Assembly: GCA_014529385.2 (NCBI GenBank)
Contig: CM043952.1
Location: forward strand, 58,488,119 to 58,552,118
DNA length: 64,000 bases
Direction of reading: 5' to 3'
DNA from: Adiantum capillus-veneris
Lineage: Eukaryota; Streptophyta; Polypodiopsida; Polypodiales; Pteridaceae
Below the pieces are notes generated by a model, which ran no database searches, had not been told where the DNA came from, and was given only the letters and a program-made list of their open reading frames with translations. The stretch's first letter is position 1. The number at the start of each line of letters is the position of its first letter. Shown here one piece after another: positions 19,116 to 30,367 of this stretch. The translations under genes and the position numbers were made by a program.

Positions 19116-19262
19116 ACCGGAAAGTGGTCGGAAAACAACCGGTCGGAAAGTGGTCGGAAAACAACCGGTCGGTTGGCCGGTGGCCGGTAGTCAATGGTCG
19201 ATGGCCGGTGGTCGGAAGTCAATGGCCGGTGGCCGGTGGTCGGAAGTCAATGGCCGGTGGCC
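19116..19262 (+). repeat. Degenerate GGCCGGTGGTCGGAAGTCAAT tandem repeats
   Basis: Imperfect repeats of two related units: AAGTGGTCGGAAAACAACCGGTCGG about twice, then GGCCGGTGGTCGGAAGTCAATG three to four times. Much richer in GC than its surroundings. They form the left part of the truncated copia LTR. Confidence 0.7.
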
Positions 19263-19713
19263 GAATTCAAAAGCGGACTTGTCTTCTTAAGGGCGGCCAC
19301 ACATGGGCGGATTGGAGGGTCCGATTTGGACTTATTCGCACAAGGGCGGCTACACATGGCTGTCTCTCATAAGAGAGGACAGCCCTTTTGGCCTATAAAA
19401 GGAGGCCATTTCTACACACATTTCATAGTGTGAAGTTGATGCAACAAGGTGAGTGTGAGGTGGTGAGAGTGAAGCAAGGCGGGAGCTCCATTAAGGGTAT
19501 AATCCCTTTGTAAACTACTTCTTGTTTTGAAGTACTAAAGCCATTGAGTGGCTGCTTTCCCGTGGACGTAGCCCACATTGGGTGAACCACGTATATCGTG
19601 TGTACTCTCTCTCTCTCTCTCTCTCTCCTCTATAATCTCGTGTATATAAATCTGTCTCTCTCCATTAAGTAATCTACTCAATTATCTATTTAGCTACGTC
19701 TTATTTCCTAACA
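19116..19713 (+). repeat. Copia-type LTR, 5'-truncated solo LTR
   Basis: The right end is TATTTCCTAACA, the terminus seen also on the copia LTR at 30368. It has a TATA box (TATAAAA, 19394-19400), a TTTCCCGTGGACGTAGCCC...GAACCACGTA block typical of plant copia LTRs as I recall them, and a CT microsatellite near 19606-19627. There is no TG start on the left, where it abuts array LTR 3, and no primer site on the right, where it abuts Tat coding sequence. It is therefore a remnant caught between two other elements. No gene between 18749 and 19713. Confidence 0.65.
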
Positions 19714-21837
19714 CCTACGAATGGCATGAACTTTTGTCCTTAAGCTTTCATTCTTGCATGCCCAAATGCCTAAAATCTGTTTAACAATGAGAAGTGCATC
19801 TCCCTTTACCATGAGACGTTTTATCCCTTGGCCAATGCACATCTTCAAACCATGAAGTAGTGTGTCGTATTCTGCTTCATTGTTGCTAGTTGAACCTGGT
19901 AGATTGACCTTCTCTTTCATGACCACCTCTCCACTTGGGTTGAGCAACACTAGCCCTCCCCCTGCTTTCCCTGTGGCTCATCGAAAAGCTCCATCAAAGA
20001 ACAAGGTAAAAGCATTGGGAATACTTTTTGGTGGTGGCAATGGTAGGGTCTTTACTTGAGGCACCTTAATTTCCTTCTCATGTACCCTATAAGTGAGAAT
20101 CCCTGCCAATTGTGCATGCACACTATCTTCTACCTTGAAAGAGTATTGGAACTCTTGCAACTCCATAATCCACTTTGAGATCCTAGTACTAAGATTCATT
20201 TGAGATGACACCCAAGGGAACAAATTTTCTGCAGTGAGAATTACAAAAGGTTTTGGTAGCAGGTAGGATCTAAACTTTCTCACCGCAAACATGAGAGAAA
20301 GCATCATGAGTTCTGCTTCTATGTAGTCTCTCTCCAAGGCATTCATGACCCTACTAGCAAAGTAGATGGGTCGCATCCTGGTACTGTGGGGATCTTGTTG
20401 TAATAAAACTGCACCAATTGTTTCCTTCCCAACACTAGAGCTAACAAAGAATGTGTACTCCGAACAAGGAGGCATGAGTGTTGGTAGCTCTGACAAAATG
20501 ACTTTAATGTTACAAAAATACTCTTCAAGATCATGAGACCATGCAAATTCTACTTGTTGTGTCAACTTTTGCAAAGGGTGAAGTAACTCCGAGGCTAAGT
20601 GAATGAAGTGTGACATATACTTCACCTTTTGAATGAATGAGATGACCTCCTTAAGACTCTTTGGTGATGGTAGCTCAATGAGAGCCTTTGCCTTTGAAGG
20701 ATCCACCTCAATGCCTTTATAGGAAACCTTGTGACCAAGCAAGATCACTTCATCCTCACCTATGTGGCACTTGTCGGGGTTGAGTTGACCTCCCATGTCG
20801 TAGAGCTTCTTTAAACCTTCTTCTACCCTTTGTAGATGCAATGATTTTGAGCTATAAATGCAGAAATCATCAATAAACACCCTAATTGACTTTCCAAAGA
20901 ATGCTTGAAACACCATGTTCATGAAACGTTGGAATGTTGTAGGAGCATTTGTCAGAACAAATGGCATGACTCTAAAAGCATAACAACCCCAAGGAGTGAT
21001 AAAGGTTGTTTTCAATTGATCTTCCAATGTGATACATATTTGAAAGTAGCCTAAGTAGCCATCACACACAGTGTACTTCTCATGACCAGCTACCTCATTT
21101 AGTATCTCATCCTGAAATGGGAGGGGAAAGTGATCTCTTTTTGTTGCCTCATTGAGTGGACGGTAATCCACACACACCCTCCACTTTCCGTTTTTCTTAG
21201 GAGTGACAACAACGGGAGAGACCCACTCTGAATTCTCCACTGGATAAATGAAACCTGCTACTAGAAGCTTTCTTACCTCCTTGAGTAAAGCCTGCTCCTT
21301 GATGACTCCTAGCCTTCGTAGCTTCTGAGCCTTAGGTGTGGCCTCTGGCTTCAACTCAATTTTGTGTTGAACAACATCTACTCCACACACATCGGTGTAG
21401 TCTTTAGCAAAAAGCCTAGGAAATTTCCTTAGCACACATTTGAACTCCTCTCTTTCATCTTTTGTAAGTGTTGTAGATAGCATACCTTCTAGCATTCTTT
21501 CATCTTCCACTTTTTGGTTCTCTTGGGAACCTACCTCCTCCAAACCTTGACAAGAGGTCTCTTGGTTGGTTGGCTTAAACCTTACCCCCATGACTTCGTA
21601 TTTCTTGAAACGATTCAAAACTTCCGTGTAATTCCCTTTAACTTCCTCAAGCAAAGAGTCAAACCAAGTGCTAGCATCTTTCCTAAGGACCACCTCAAAC
21701 ATTTCTACACGTTCTTGATCAGTTACTATCCTCTTGATACGGCAAGACATCTTGAAATTCGCTAGAAATAATTCTGCATCCTCTCCAGGCTCTCCAAATA
21801 AAAGAGGATATCTAGACATTTGGAGTTGGCTCTCCAT
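19714..21837 (-). pseudogene. gag-pol: Tat-lineage Ty3/gypsy polyprotein: gag-RT-RNase H plus second RNase H
   Basis: One minus-strand frame from an ATG at 21837 (the frame is open 26 codons further upstream), interrupted only by a TGA at 19978-19980. A short gag-like region (about 130 residues) runs directly into RT; no CCHC knuckle and no aspartic protease are visible, so an in-frame deletion has fused gag to pol. RT has VCVDYRPLNEAT, the first catalytic Asp region changed (CDGYLGYFQI) and FIDDF. The first RNase H has lost its leading Asp (FVSSSVGKETIGAVLL). After the TGA comes a second, plant-type RNase H (FFDGAF, SNNEAEY, KGDALL), the hallmark of Tat elements. The integrase is absent: the copia LTR end cuts the frame at 19714. 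Confidence 0.85.
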
Positions 21838-21921
21838 TGAATTGATTTCAAAGTGACGCGTTTTTGTTTTTTCTTTCTTTAAAAGATTTACACAATAATA
21901 TTTCTTAAATTGCAATCTATT

Positions 21922-22139
21922 CTACAACAAAATAAAAATACTCACATCAAATGACCTATGATAATCAATAAGAGGTAGAATGACAAGGTTTGGTGACGCG
22001 AGAATTTCTCCTACTCTTTGGGCACCAAACATGAATACCATACGTTGTTGAAAATGGATTTTTCTACTAATTGCAATGTTTACTCTAATGTGTGGAGTGA
22101 AATGTAGGGAAAAACCTGTATTCCTGGGCCATTATCCAT
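21922..22139 (-). pseudogene. Small conserved leader ORF 1 of the Tat element (72 codons, one frameshift)
   Basis: It starts ATGGATAATG at 22139 and ends TAG at 21922-21924. A one-base deletion near the HTL/HIR region shifts the frame. Downstream it reads ISRKIHFQQR, MFGAQRV, ILPLIDY and FDVSIF, matching the array element's leader ORF 1 with mostly synonymous third-base differences. It lies 21 bases after the stop of the sister ORF and just before gag. Confidence 0.65.
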
Positions 22140-22160
22140 GGTCTATGCATGACCTAATTC

Positions 22161-22373
22161 TTAAAACAAAACAAAAATATAGACGTCCAAACTAAGGTCG
22201 TACCTAATGAGAGGCAAAATAAAAGGATTTACTGATGCGTTTATCTCTACCAACCTAAGAGCACCTAAAATTCTACGAATTACTCGTTGAAATTGCAACT
22301 TAGTACTAACAATTATGTGTACCTTTTGCCTTGAAATGGGAATGAAGGGATCATACAAATTCTCGTGATTCAT
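22161..22373 (-). CDS. Small conserved leader ORF 2 of the Tat element (70 aa, unknown function)
   Basis: An intact 70-codon ORF (ATG at 22373, TAA at 22161) between the Tat LTR and gag. It shares VSTKLQFQR, the NPFILP.IRYD.SLDV.IFVLF C terminus and its exact length with leader ORF 2 of the array element, where a TAG interrupts it. Here it comes before leader ORF 1, the opposite order. It is a distant paralogue of ORF 1 (common pattern FQ..I...G..R...I..S..P.ILPLI.Y..S.DV). I know no family. It is the only undamaged member of this type in the window. Confidence 0.7.
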   Translation of the reverse strand: MNHENLYDPFIPISRQKVHIIVSTKLQFQRVIRRILGALRLVEINASVNPFILPLIRYDLSLDVYIFVLF

Positions 22374-22427
22374 GCAAGCTACTTGATTATGCTAAAGGTT
22401 GAGCCTTCACAGAACATACACAAGTCT

Positions 22428-22445
22428 TCCTCCATGGGGGCACCA
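22428..22445 (-). other. Primer-binding-site-like sequence of the Tat element
   Basis: On the minus strand TGGTGCCCCCATGGAGG follows four bases after the proposed LTR end (...GCCTCA). The complement ends in ACCA, but its T-arm does not fit the tRNA pattern well. Confidence 0.4.
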
Positions 22446-22449
22446 AAAT

Positions 22450-22708
22450 TGAGGCGGTCCGGGGCAGGCAACAAGAAGAGCAACCTCTAGACACCCTTCA
22501 AGGCTCCTGTGCTACTCAATGGGGCTGGGGCACAACACAACACAAACAAAAACAACAAACCCACAGCCAAATCCCAACTACACAAGGGGCACCACCTAGT
22601 TTAAGAGCGAACTAGGACACAAAAGAGGAGGATCGTTAGAGCAACCCACAAACAAGCAAGGAATTTACACTAACACTAACACCAATGGAACACTCTCACA
22701 CACTAAAA

Positions 22709-22760
<52 letters not shown>

Positions 22761-25068
22761 TGTACAACTTAGCTTCAACTTTATATTTTGCACAAAAAAG
22801 AACTTAAAGCTTGCGGAATCAAGTAACAAGATTTGGTTATAGCATCACTAGCACATTGTCTTAGGGTTATGGGATCTCTCTAACCATCCACCCTCTTACA
22901 ATGGTAGCCAAACAATAGCCAATGAATCACAAGCAACAAAACAACAACCTTCAATGAAACAAGTCACCTTATGAAGCTAAATGAGTTTACCAAGCCAAAT
23001 TGGAGGAGAAGCGTGAGCCTTTGGACATGAATTGCACCCATAACTACCAATTCATTGATGTTGGGGTAGATACAACAATGGTAGGAATAATATCTTCTAC
23101 TCGCACTCACTCAAACTAGCTCAAGCTTTTCTATGCACCAAGGTGATGGTGTATAGAAAGCTTACTCTCTCTTTACAACCAAGATAGAACTAGTGTGTGG
23201 TACGCTCAATCTAGTGTGCAATGGTATAGTGATCTCTTTTACAAGGAGGAATGGGTTCTATTTATAGTTTTTAGAAGCCTTGATTAGGATTAAGCCTAAT
23301 CAATTTTATTAGGAAAGATCAAGGATTATAAATTTTTATGAATTTCAAATGAGAATGGGGTCTCTCTTATCTCTTGAGTCACATGGATGTGGGCTCAAGT
23401 AAGAGAATTATTGATGTGGTGAAAGGAGAGAAGCTTCCATGGGAGTGAGTGAATTTGGTTTACTTGTGCGGTTGCCTACTCCATATGTTGATAGTGTGGG
23501 TGCATTTTTACAAGAGAAGTTAGTTGTTAGTGGTAATAATCACTAGAATTGTTAGTGATACATTTACAATGGGTAGGATGAGTTGATTTGATGAAGGAAG
23601 AGGGGTGAATTAAAAGAGAATCATTGAGATGGTGAAGCTTTGAAGAAGCTTGAACTCACCCTTGTGTAGATTGTGGAAAAAATGACCGCTGGTCTTCTTC
23701 TTCTTCGCTTCTTTACGCCGCCGCCACGGTTGACCACCACGATGAAAAGAGGATTTGTTGATGAAAAATCCTCAATGTGCAGAATTTATCATGGTTAATA
23801 TGCTGAATTTTAGATATTTTTAGGAGAGGTAAATGAAATTGTAACATAGAAGCAATAGAGAGAGACATGGAGAGGGTGTATGTATGTAGAGGTTCATAAA
23901 AGAACTATAGGGATGAGAGAGAAGGGTAATGGTGAAGAGGGTGGGAGAAGCCATGGAAATTGCAGGTTTGAGTGAGGAAAGGAGAGGGAGGGATGTGTAA
24001 GAGTGAGTAGGTGTGTGGAAGGGTGAGAGAAGACTAAGGGCTACTTGTGAGAAAATTGGGCAGACTGGGGTCCACTCAAAAAATCATAGCTCACCGCTGG
24101 TATCTCCAAAAATCATGAAAAAATTTGAAATTATTATTAAGAGCATGGGCTACATTTTCTCTTTTGACTACCGCTCCAAATTCGGAGTGGAGATAGGTGC
24201 CAAAATTCTCACCAAAAAGCCTGTTTTTATGCCTGCAAAAGACTTTTAGTGGCCCCCTCCTTTGTTGAATTTGTACAATGCATCCAAGAGTGAGCCCCTC
24301 CTTTGTCATATTATAATACAAAGCATCCAAGTTGCCCTTGACCCATGCATGGAGGAGGATTATTGGTGAACAAAGAAATATATACATGGTGGGACTAATG
24401 TATGGACTATTCATGGACTTTAGCTCAATGAGCACATGGTGTTAGAATAATGAGTAAAAATAATAATAAAAATATGGAGGAGTTATGGATATGGAAAGAT
24501 ATTTGAATCATATGATATGGTCCCTCCTTGAATTAGTTTGGGTGAAAGAGGAAAAGGTATGCAAGTAAATAATATAATAAACGTAACCAATGAGTAGAAA
24601 TCAATTTTTTGTTTTCACGAGGGTGAGGGTGAAAATGTGGGAGTGATTTGTATAAAGGAAAAATATGAGGTTAGAGTATGTACATATTGGCAAAAAATAT
24701 AATTATGGTGTAAGAGGATGAAGGAAGGTGTACATAGGTTTAATAAAACACACACCTAAGTAGAAATATTTAAATAAAATACCAAAATAATTATAAAAAA
24801 TCCCTATATTTAAGCCATATATACAATGAAATATTTACACACAAAGAGGCCGTAATACACTTTTATTTTTTTATTTTTTTTATTTTTTTGGCTCAACTAG
24901 CCCAGTGACTAGCTAGCTGAGGGTTTTTAAGAAGATATGGAAAAAGCCCCCTAACTCACACACGCCTATGTACAGTGAAATGGTAGGGATAGCCATAGTG
25001 TTTAGGTGATTTTGGTAGGGTGGGATAACTCACTATGGAAATTACGGAGAGCCGAAAAACGGCTATCA
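22450..25068 (-). repeat. Tat-element LTR (about 2.6 kb)
   Basis: On the minus strand it begins TGATAGCCG directly after a G-rich polypurine tract (25069-25084) and ends ...CCGCCTCA just before the primer-like site. A TATA box (CTATAAATA) lies at 23259-23267 on the minus strand, and a (GA)n run at 22712-22757. Long LTRs are usual for Tat/Ogre elements. A second fragment of the same LTR lies at 26720-27095. I see no gene inside; the short frames at 24013-24435 look accidental. Confidence 0.65.
22712..22757 (+). repeat. (GA)n microsatellite in the Tat LTR
   Basis: An uninterrupted run of GA dinucleotides, CT-rich on the sense strand of the element, in the transcribed leader part of the LTR. 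Confidence 0.95.
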
Positions 25069-25084
25069 TTAGCCCTCCCCCAGG
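25069..25084 (-). other. Polypurine tract next to the Tat LTR
   Basis: On the minus strand it reads CCTGGGGGAGGGCTAA and is followed at once by the LTR start TGATAGCC. It belongs to a second Tat copy lying at higher coordinates, because the first copy's internal region is on the other side of the LTR. Confidence 0.6.
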
Positions 25085-25300
25085 ATGATGGTATATTCAT
25101 GTACCATCATAGAGCATCTTTTCCAAAGAGAGTGCTTCAGAGTCCTTGACAAGATCTTCATGTTAAGTATGGAGCTTGATTTACCCTTGTAATTTTATGT
25201 GGTAAAAGTGCACATTTGTAAGGCCCCCATTATGAGGAGAAGCCATCGTGCGTGAAGGAAAACCAGTCACCGGAAACCAAAACTTTCACAGACAAGAATC

Positions 25301-25577
25301 AGGGGCACCTTAATTTCCTTCTCATGTACCCTATAAGTGAGAATCCCTGCCAATTGTGCACGCACACTATCTTCTACCTTGAAAGAGTATTGGAACTCTT
25401 GCAACTCCATAATCCACTTTGAGATCCTAGTACTAAGATTCATTTGAGATGACACCCAAGGGAACAAATTTTTTGCAGTGAGAATTACAAAAGGTTTTGG
25501 TAGCAGGTAGAATCTAAACTTTCTCACCGCAAACATGAGAGAAAGCATCATGAGTTTTGCTTCTGTGTAGTCTCTCT
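25301..25577 (-). pseudogene. pol: Fragment of a second Tat pol (RNase H region)
   Basis: Nearly identical to about 20060-20340 of the first Tat copy (KFRFYLLPKPFVILTAKNLFPW, SQMNLSTRISKWIMELQEF). It is cut on both sides. Bases 25085-25300 between it and the polypurine tract are untranslated 3' sequence, so the second RNase H and integrase have been deleted from this copy. Confidence 0.85.
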
Positions 25578-25584
25578 TTCCTAC

Positions 25585-26719
25585 TTAGAATTTAATATAC
25601 ATTTCAATTCAAATGCCGAGGTTTTCGTCGGATTTCTCCAACATGTTTAGGGATATGTTCTTTCCTAACTTATCGTATGCAATGTTAAATTAAACAAACT
25701 TGAATTAAAATGTGACCTACCTCCTCCATTTCCTCGTCATTGACCCATGAGTTGGCCGGTACTTGGTCGTCCATGGGAGCTTTTCCTTTCCCATTCACGT
25801 TGCTTGTTCTCGCCTCGCGGTCGTGGGCACCACCGAAGCGAGTTCTCGTGATTAGGGCTGAAATCTACTCAAATTTTTGATCCAATGGAGTTCTCGAGAT
25901 GAGAATTGGGCAGCACTTCCCTCCTTCGCTTTTTCTCCAAAGCTATGTGTACCGACAACACCTCCCCAAGGTGTGTGTGTAAGTGTGTGTGTGTACTAAG
26001 TGAGTGTGTGAGCATATATGTGTGTGTGTGTGTGAGAACACTCTTATATAGGCTCTCCCATGCTGAAAATAAAACCAATCTGCTATATGCATCTGGAGAG
26101 CACTCACTTCATGCATGGTAAGTCCAGTTACATGCCTACGAAGTGTCCAGTTAGCTAGTCTAACTGACTCTCACACTCTCTCTCAAGCATGGCAAGTCTC
26201 CCACAAATCCCTAGAGATGAGAGGGCGCCCCCTAGCTGCTAAAGCAAGCTCTGAGTGGCCTGGGACCTGTTCCCACACAGCCCATGAGCCCCGGTGCTCC
26301 CCACACAGCCTTAGGAATTTTTGATTTTAGGCTAAAACGAGCGATACGAGTCGGAATTTAATGCCGTAAATTGCTATACTAAGCTCTAACCAAGGTGTAC
26401 CTGTTCGAGTACCTACCATATTTAGAAGCCCCTCGGGGTCCGAAAATGCCATTTTTCCAAATTCGGGGTACGGGTGCAGTTTTTCGAGACGGTCAAAACT
26501 AGACGGTGACCAAAAACTTACAATTTTTGGAAATTTTTCACAAAAATTATTTTAATTCACTTTTGGAAGCTTTGTAACATTCTAAACATCATGGCACTGA
26601 CAGAATTTAGAAATATGCTAAAAATAGTAACTTTTTTCATTATGTTCATTCCATGGTACAATGGTGCTCTTTTTTGGTCGGGGTCAGAGACCTTACAAAG
26701 ATTTAGAGAGGCTTTGATG
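25585..26719. other. Unassigned stretch with GT repeats and a minus-strand TATA box
   Basis: I recognise no complete gene here. A minus-strand TATATAAG (26043-26050), a (GT/CA)n tract (about 25971-26035) and an open minus-strand stretch around 25730-25860 (ending EEMEE before a GTAGGT that could be a splice donor) suggest the 5' end of another element or gene. The plus-strand short frames look accidental. Confidence 0.35.
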
Positions 26720-27095
26720 AAATAAAGAGCATTCACAATGATAAGAGAATTTTTGTAATGGTGTACATAACATACTTATGTAAATAACACCCACCTAGGT
26801 TTTTTTTTTTTTTTTTTAAATAATTATAATAAAGAATCCCCATATTTAGGCCCTATATACAATAAAATATTTACACACAAATGGGCTATAATTTTTTTTT
26901 ATTTTTATTTTTTTGGCTCAACTAGCCAAATGACTAGCTAGCTGAGTTTTTTAAGGAGATATGGAAAAAGTCCCCTAACTCACACATGCCTGTGTACAAT
27001 GAAAAGGTAGGGATAGCCATAGTGTCTGGGTAATTTTGGTAGGGTGAGGTAGCTTACTATGGAAATTTTGGATAGCCAAAAAATGGCTATTATCA
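26720..27095 (-). repeat. Fragment of a second Tat LTR
   Basis: Clearly similar to 24730-25068: the run GGCTCAACTAGCC...GACTAGCTAGCTGAG, GATATGGAAAAAG, and GGTAGGGATAGCCATAGTG, ending ...GGCTATTATCA. More diverged than a young pair of LTRs. No polypurine tract follows; 27096-27525 holds nothing I recognise. Confidence 0.7.
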
Positions 27096-27525
27096 CTTAT
27101 GGAGTGGATACCAAGATTACTAGTCTTGCTAGTTTATTCGTTTTCCATCTGAGTATTGTAATTCCTTTTTAAAAATCCTCAGTTTGGAAGTATATGGTTT
27201 GTACTTCTCGTTTGGTACTGAGCTTACTACTGAAGCTCAATTACCACTATGCTGTCTGGAAAGCTGCTCAAATTGGCGGTACATAGTGTTTCTTATTAAT
27301 TATCTTTGAAAGCAATTTAGTTGGGTGACATCTATAACATGTGGGATACCCATGCATCACCTGCATACGGTGCTAATGCTAACTAAAAGTTGTGTTGTTT
27401 CCATGGGTGAAGGTAAGGGTTACCTTCTCAACTATGGTTTTAAAGTTCCTTGGAGTGAAGATGGTGGATTGATACATCTTCATGCTCTTAACTCTTTTGT
27501 ACTTATGTATAAAGTACATTCTGTA

Positions 27526-29367
27526 CTATGAATGGGAATTATACCACCTCTTCACTAACATAGTTTTCGTGGTAGAAAGGGAGACCACTTTCTGTAGCTT
27601 TGAAACCCAAAATACTAATGTACCTCCAATTGTGAAGACGTAGCCAGTAGTGCTCCTTCGAGTGTCTTTGTCACCTGCCATATCTGCATCAGCATACCCT
27701 TGCAAGAAAATGTTAGTGCCTCCAAAATACAAGGCATTTGTGGCTGTCTCCTTTAGATACCTAAGTATCCACTTCATAGCTTGCCAATGCTCTTTACCTA
27801 AATTAACCATGAGCCTACTCATAACTCCCACTACATGTGCAATATCTGGCCTTGTCCAGACCATAGCATACATTAGAGAACATACCACTACAACATATGG
27901 AACTTTAGACATATAGACTATCTCCTCTTGTGTTTGGACACATATCCTTGGTTAGTTAAAGTGACTAGCCAAAGGTGTAGAAATAGATTTTGCATCTTGC
28001 ATTGCAAACCTATCTAGTACCTTCTTGATGTAATCCTCTTCAGATAGGTTTAGTGTCTTCTTTGTCCTGTCCCTTGATATCTTCATACCAAGTATCCTCT
28101 TTGTAACACCTAAATCTTTCATTGAAAAAGATTTAGATAGCTCCTCTTTTAGGTCTTTGATCTCCTACATGTTAGTACTTGCAATCAGCATGTCATCAAC
28201 GTACAACATTAGGATGATGAACTTCCCATCTCCCAAATTTGTTGTGTAGATGCAGTGATCTGAGTTGCATCTTGTGAATCCATGATCCAACATCCATTGA
28301 TCGAACTTCAAGTACCACTGTCTTGTTGCTTGCTTTAAACCACACAAGATTTTCTTTAATCTGCAAACCATTTTATCCTTACTTTTTACTTCATACCCCT
28401 TTGGTTGAAGCATGTAAATTTCATCCTCTAAGTCACCATGAGGGAATGCCGTATTTACATCCATTTGTTCAAGATTTAAATCATGAGCGTCCATAAAGCT
28501 TAAGACAAGTCTAATTGAGCTCATTTTTACAACAAGAGAAAACCCTTTTACCACAAGCCTAGACTTGTACCTTTTCTTCCCACCTTCTTCTTCCTTCAAG
28601 TTGTACACGCATTTGTTCTGAAGTGCCCGCTTACCTTTAGGCAATGCAACCAACTCGTATGTTTGGTTCCGATGTAATGAGTCCATCTCCACTTGCATGC
28701 TCTTCATCCATTCTTCTTTAGATTCATGATGCATAACTTCTTTGTATGATTCTGGTTCTCCAGTATTTGAGATCAAGAGATGGTTGAAGGAAGGAACAAA
28801 CCATTCTGGAGGTCTACTTTCTTTTGTGGGTATTCGGGGAATAGGTTGAGGCTCCTCATTTGGTTAACATTGTTGCACCTTGTCACCGTTTGCACTCCTT
28901 GAGTCTTCACCGTCCTCAAGCTCCATGTACTCATCACCGGTTTCTTTTGTTTGTTTTCTTTCTAGGTAATCTTTGTACATATTTTGTTTGATGAAAATTA
29001 CATCCCTACTTCTAAAGATTTTACCATCTTCAGGATTCCATAGGCGATACCCAAAGTTACCTTCTCTATGGCCAGTGAAGAAACACTTATTGGATTTTGC
29101 ATCTAGCTTTGACATTAGGCTTCTATTTATGTGCATGAAAGCCTCACACCCAAACACTTTGAGGAATGCATAATTCACTGGTTTACCTAACCATGCCTCT
29201 TCTGGAACTCCTCCATCCAATACCGTTGAGGGTGACTGGTTGATTAAGTACACAAGATAAGGAACGTGCCTAACATCTTTAAGCTTCCATTCATTTCCGT
29301 TAGCAGTTTTGACACAAATTGTACCTTTACCGACAATTTCACAAGCTTCATCACCTCCCAAGTACAC
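27526..29367 (-). pseudogene. pol: Copia element 2: pol with integrase core deleted, several stops
   Basis: A single minus-strand frame with at least three in-frame stops. It opens with the end of the protease region (LKDVRHVP) and jumps at about 29250 straight into the late integrase (INQSPSTVLDGG, VFGCEAF, YRLWNPEDGKIFRSRDVIF), so the gag-pre-integrase motif and the D-D-E core are missing in frame. RT (28165-28860) has RYKSRLVVKGFS, DVNTAFPHGDLEDEIYM and the LYVDDML box. RNase H (27526-27912) has YADADMAGD and the late SLSTT motif, then is lost in unrelated sequence. Non-autonomous and decayed. Confidence 0.85.
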
Positions 29368-29459
29368 ATACCCAAAATTAACTTTAGTGCAATCTTGGAA
29401 ATGTTGCTTGTGTGATGTCGCATGAAATGAAGCCTTGGAACGTACTATCTAGAAATTAG

Positions 29460-30294
29460 ACACATTGTCTAATGAGAGAATTAGAGCATCTTGCTCTACT
29501 TTACCTACCACATTGGCATGTGATATTGGCTTGTCGTTTTGAGATTCTGATTCCTTCTTCTTCTTGGACCATCAATCCTTCTTGACATGGCCCTTCTTGG
29601 AATTGACTTTGTGCGTGACTTTCTCTGCCTTGAGCGGTCATGACTCTTTTGATTTTTGAACCTCTCCTTAGGCCTTCGTCTTGTTTCCACTGATAGTACA
29701 TCACTTGATGATTCTTATGTGCTTCTCCTTCCCATTTTCTTACTTAGAAGAACACCCACAACATTATCAAAATTAAGAGTATTTGTGCCAGAGATAGAAT
29801 TACTTACAGCCATCATAAGGCTATCCCAACTATCCAGTAGAGAAGATAGTATAAGGAGAGCTCACACTTCATCATCAAATTATTTTTTATCGATCAAAGT
29901 TGACTTATGTTGGTGTTAAAGTTGTTTAGGTGTTTTGAAATTGAACCATCCTCTGCCATCTTTAGATTGAACAAGAGCTTCATGAGAAATACCTTGTTGG
30001 ATGTCCATGGTTTCTCATAGAGGCCATCAAGTGACTCCATCAAGTCCTCCATGGTCTTCATCTCCAAAACGTTGAAGGCCACCGTTGATGCCAAGCTTAG
30101 ATGCATTGTTCCTAATGCATTTCGGTGAAGGACAATCCATGCTTCATCTGCTATTGTTGCGGGCTTCTTTGCAAGACCACCTAGTGGTGGAAGATAAAGG
30201 TCCTTCTCGTAGAGATAGTCTTCAATCTGCATCTTTTAATGTTAGTATTTTTGGCGTTGAACTTCTTGATCTTGAGCTTCCCTTCCTCTGCCAT
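29460..30294 (-). pseudogene. gag: Copia element 2: gag remnant
   Basis: The likely original ATG is at 30294 (MAEEGKLKIKKF). A frameshift after about 20 codons passes into the frame read from 30232 (MQIEDYLYEKDLYLPP), with the SNKVFLMKLLFNLKM segment typical of copia gag. A Lys/Arg-rich segment and a ruined CCHC knuckle (GHVKKD then a stop in place of Cys) follow near 29570-29600. A normal gag would continue to the protease, which is only partly recognisable. Confidence 0.75.
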
Positions 30295-30353
30295 TACTCC
30301 CACTTAATTCAAGGAATCCTTTCCTTGAGATGCTTTACCTACAAGCAAACCTT

Positions 30354-30365
30354 GCTCTGATATCA
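30354..30365 (-). other. Copia element 2 primer binding site
   Basis: On the minus strand TGATATCAGAGC, one base different from the initiator-Met tRNA primer site TGGTATCAGAGC used by most plant copia elements. It lies two bases from the LTR end. Confidence 0.8.
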
Positions 30366-30367
30366 AT

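Noticed and set aside
26115-26324. 69-codon plus-strand frame
   Set aside because: No motif, no promoter and no homologous copy; chance frame in unassigned sequence.
27325-27531. 68-codon plus-strand frame as a gene
   Set aside because: No recognised motif and no support apart from openness; left as unassigned spacer between the Tat LTR fragment and copia element 2.
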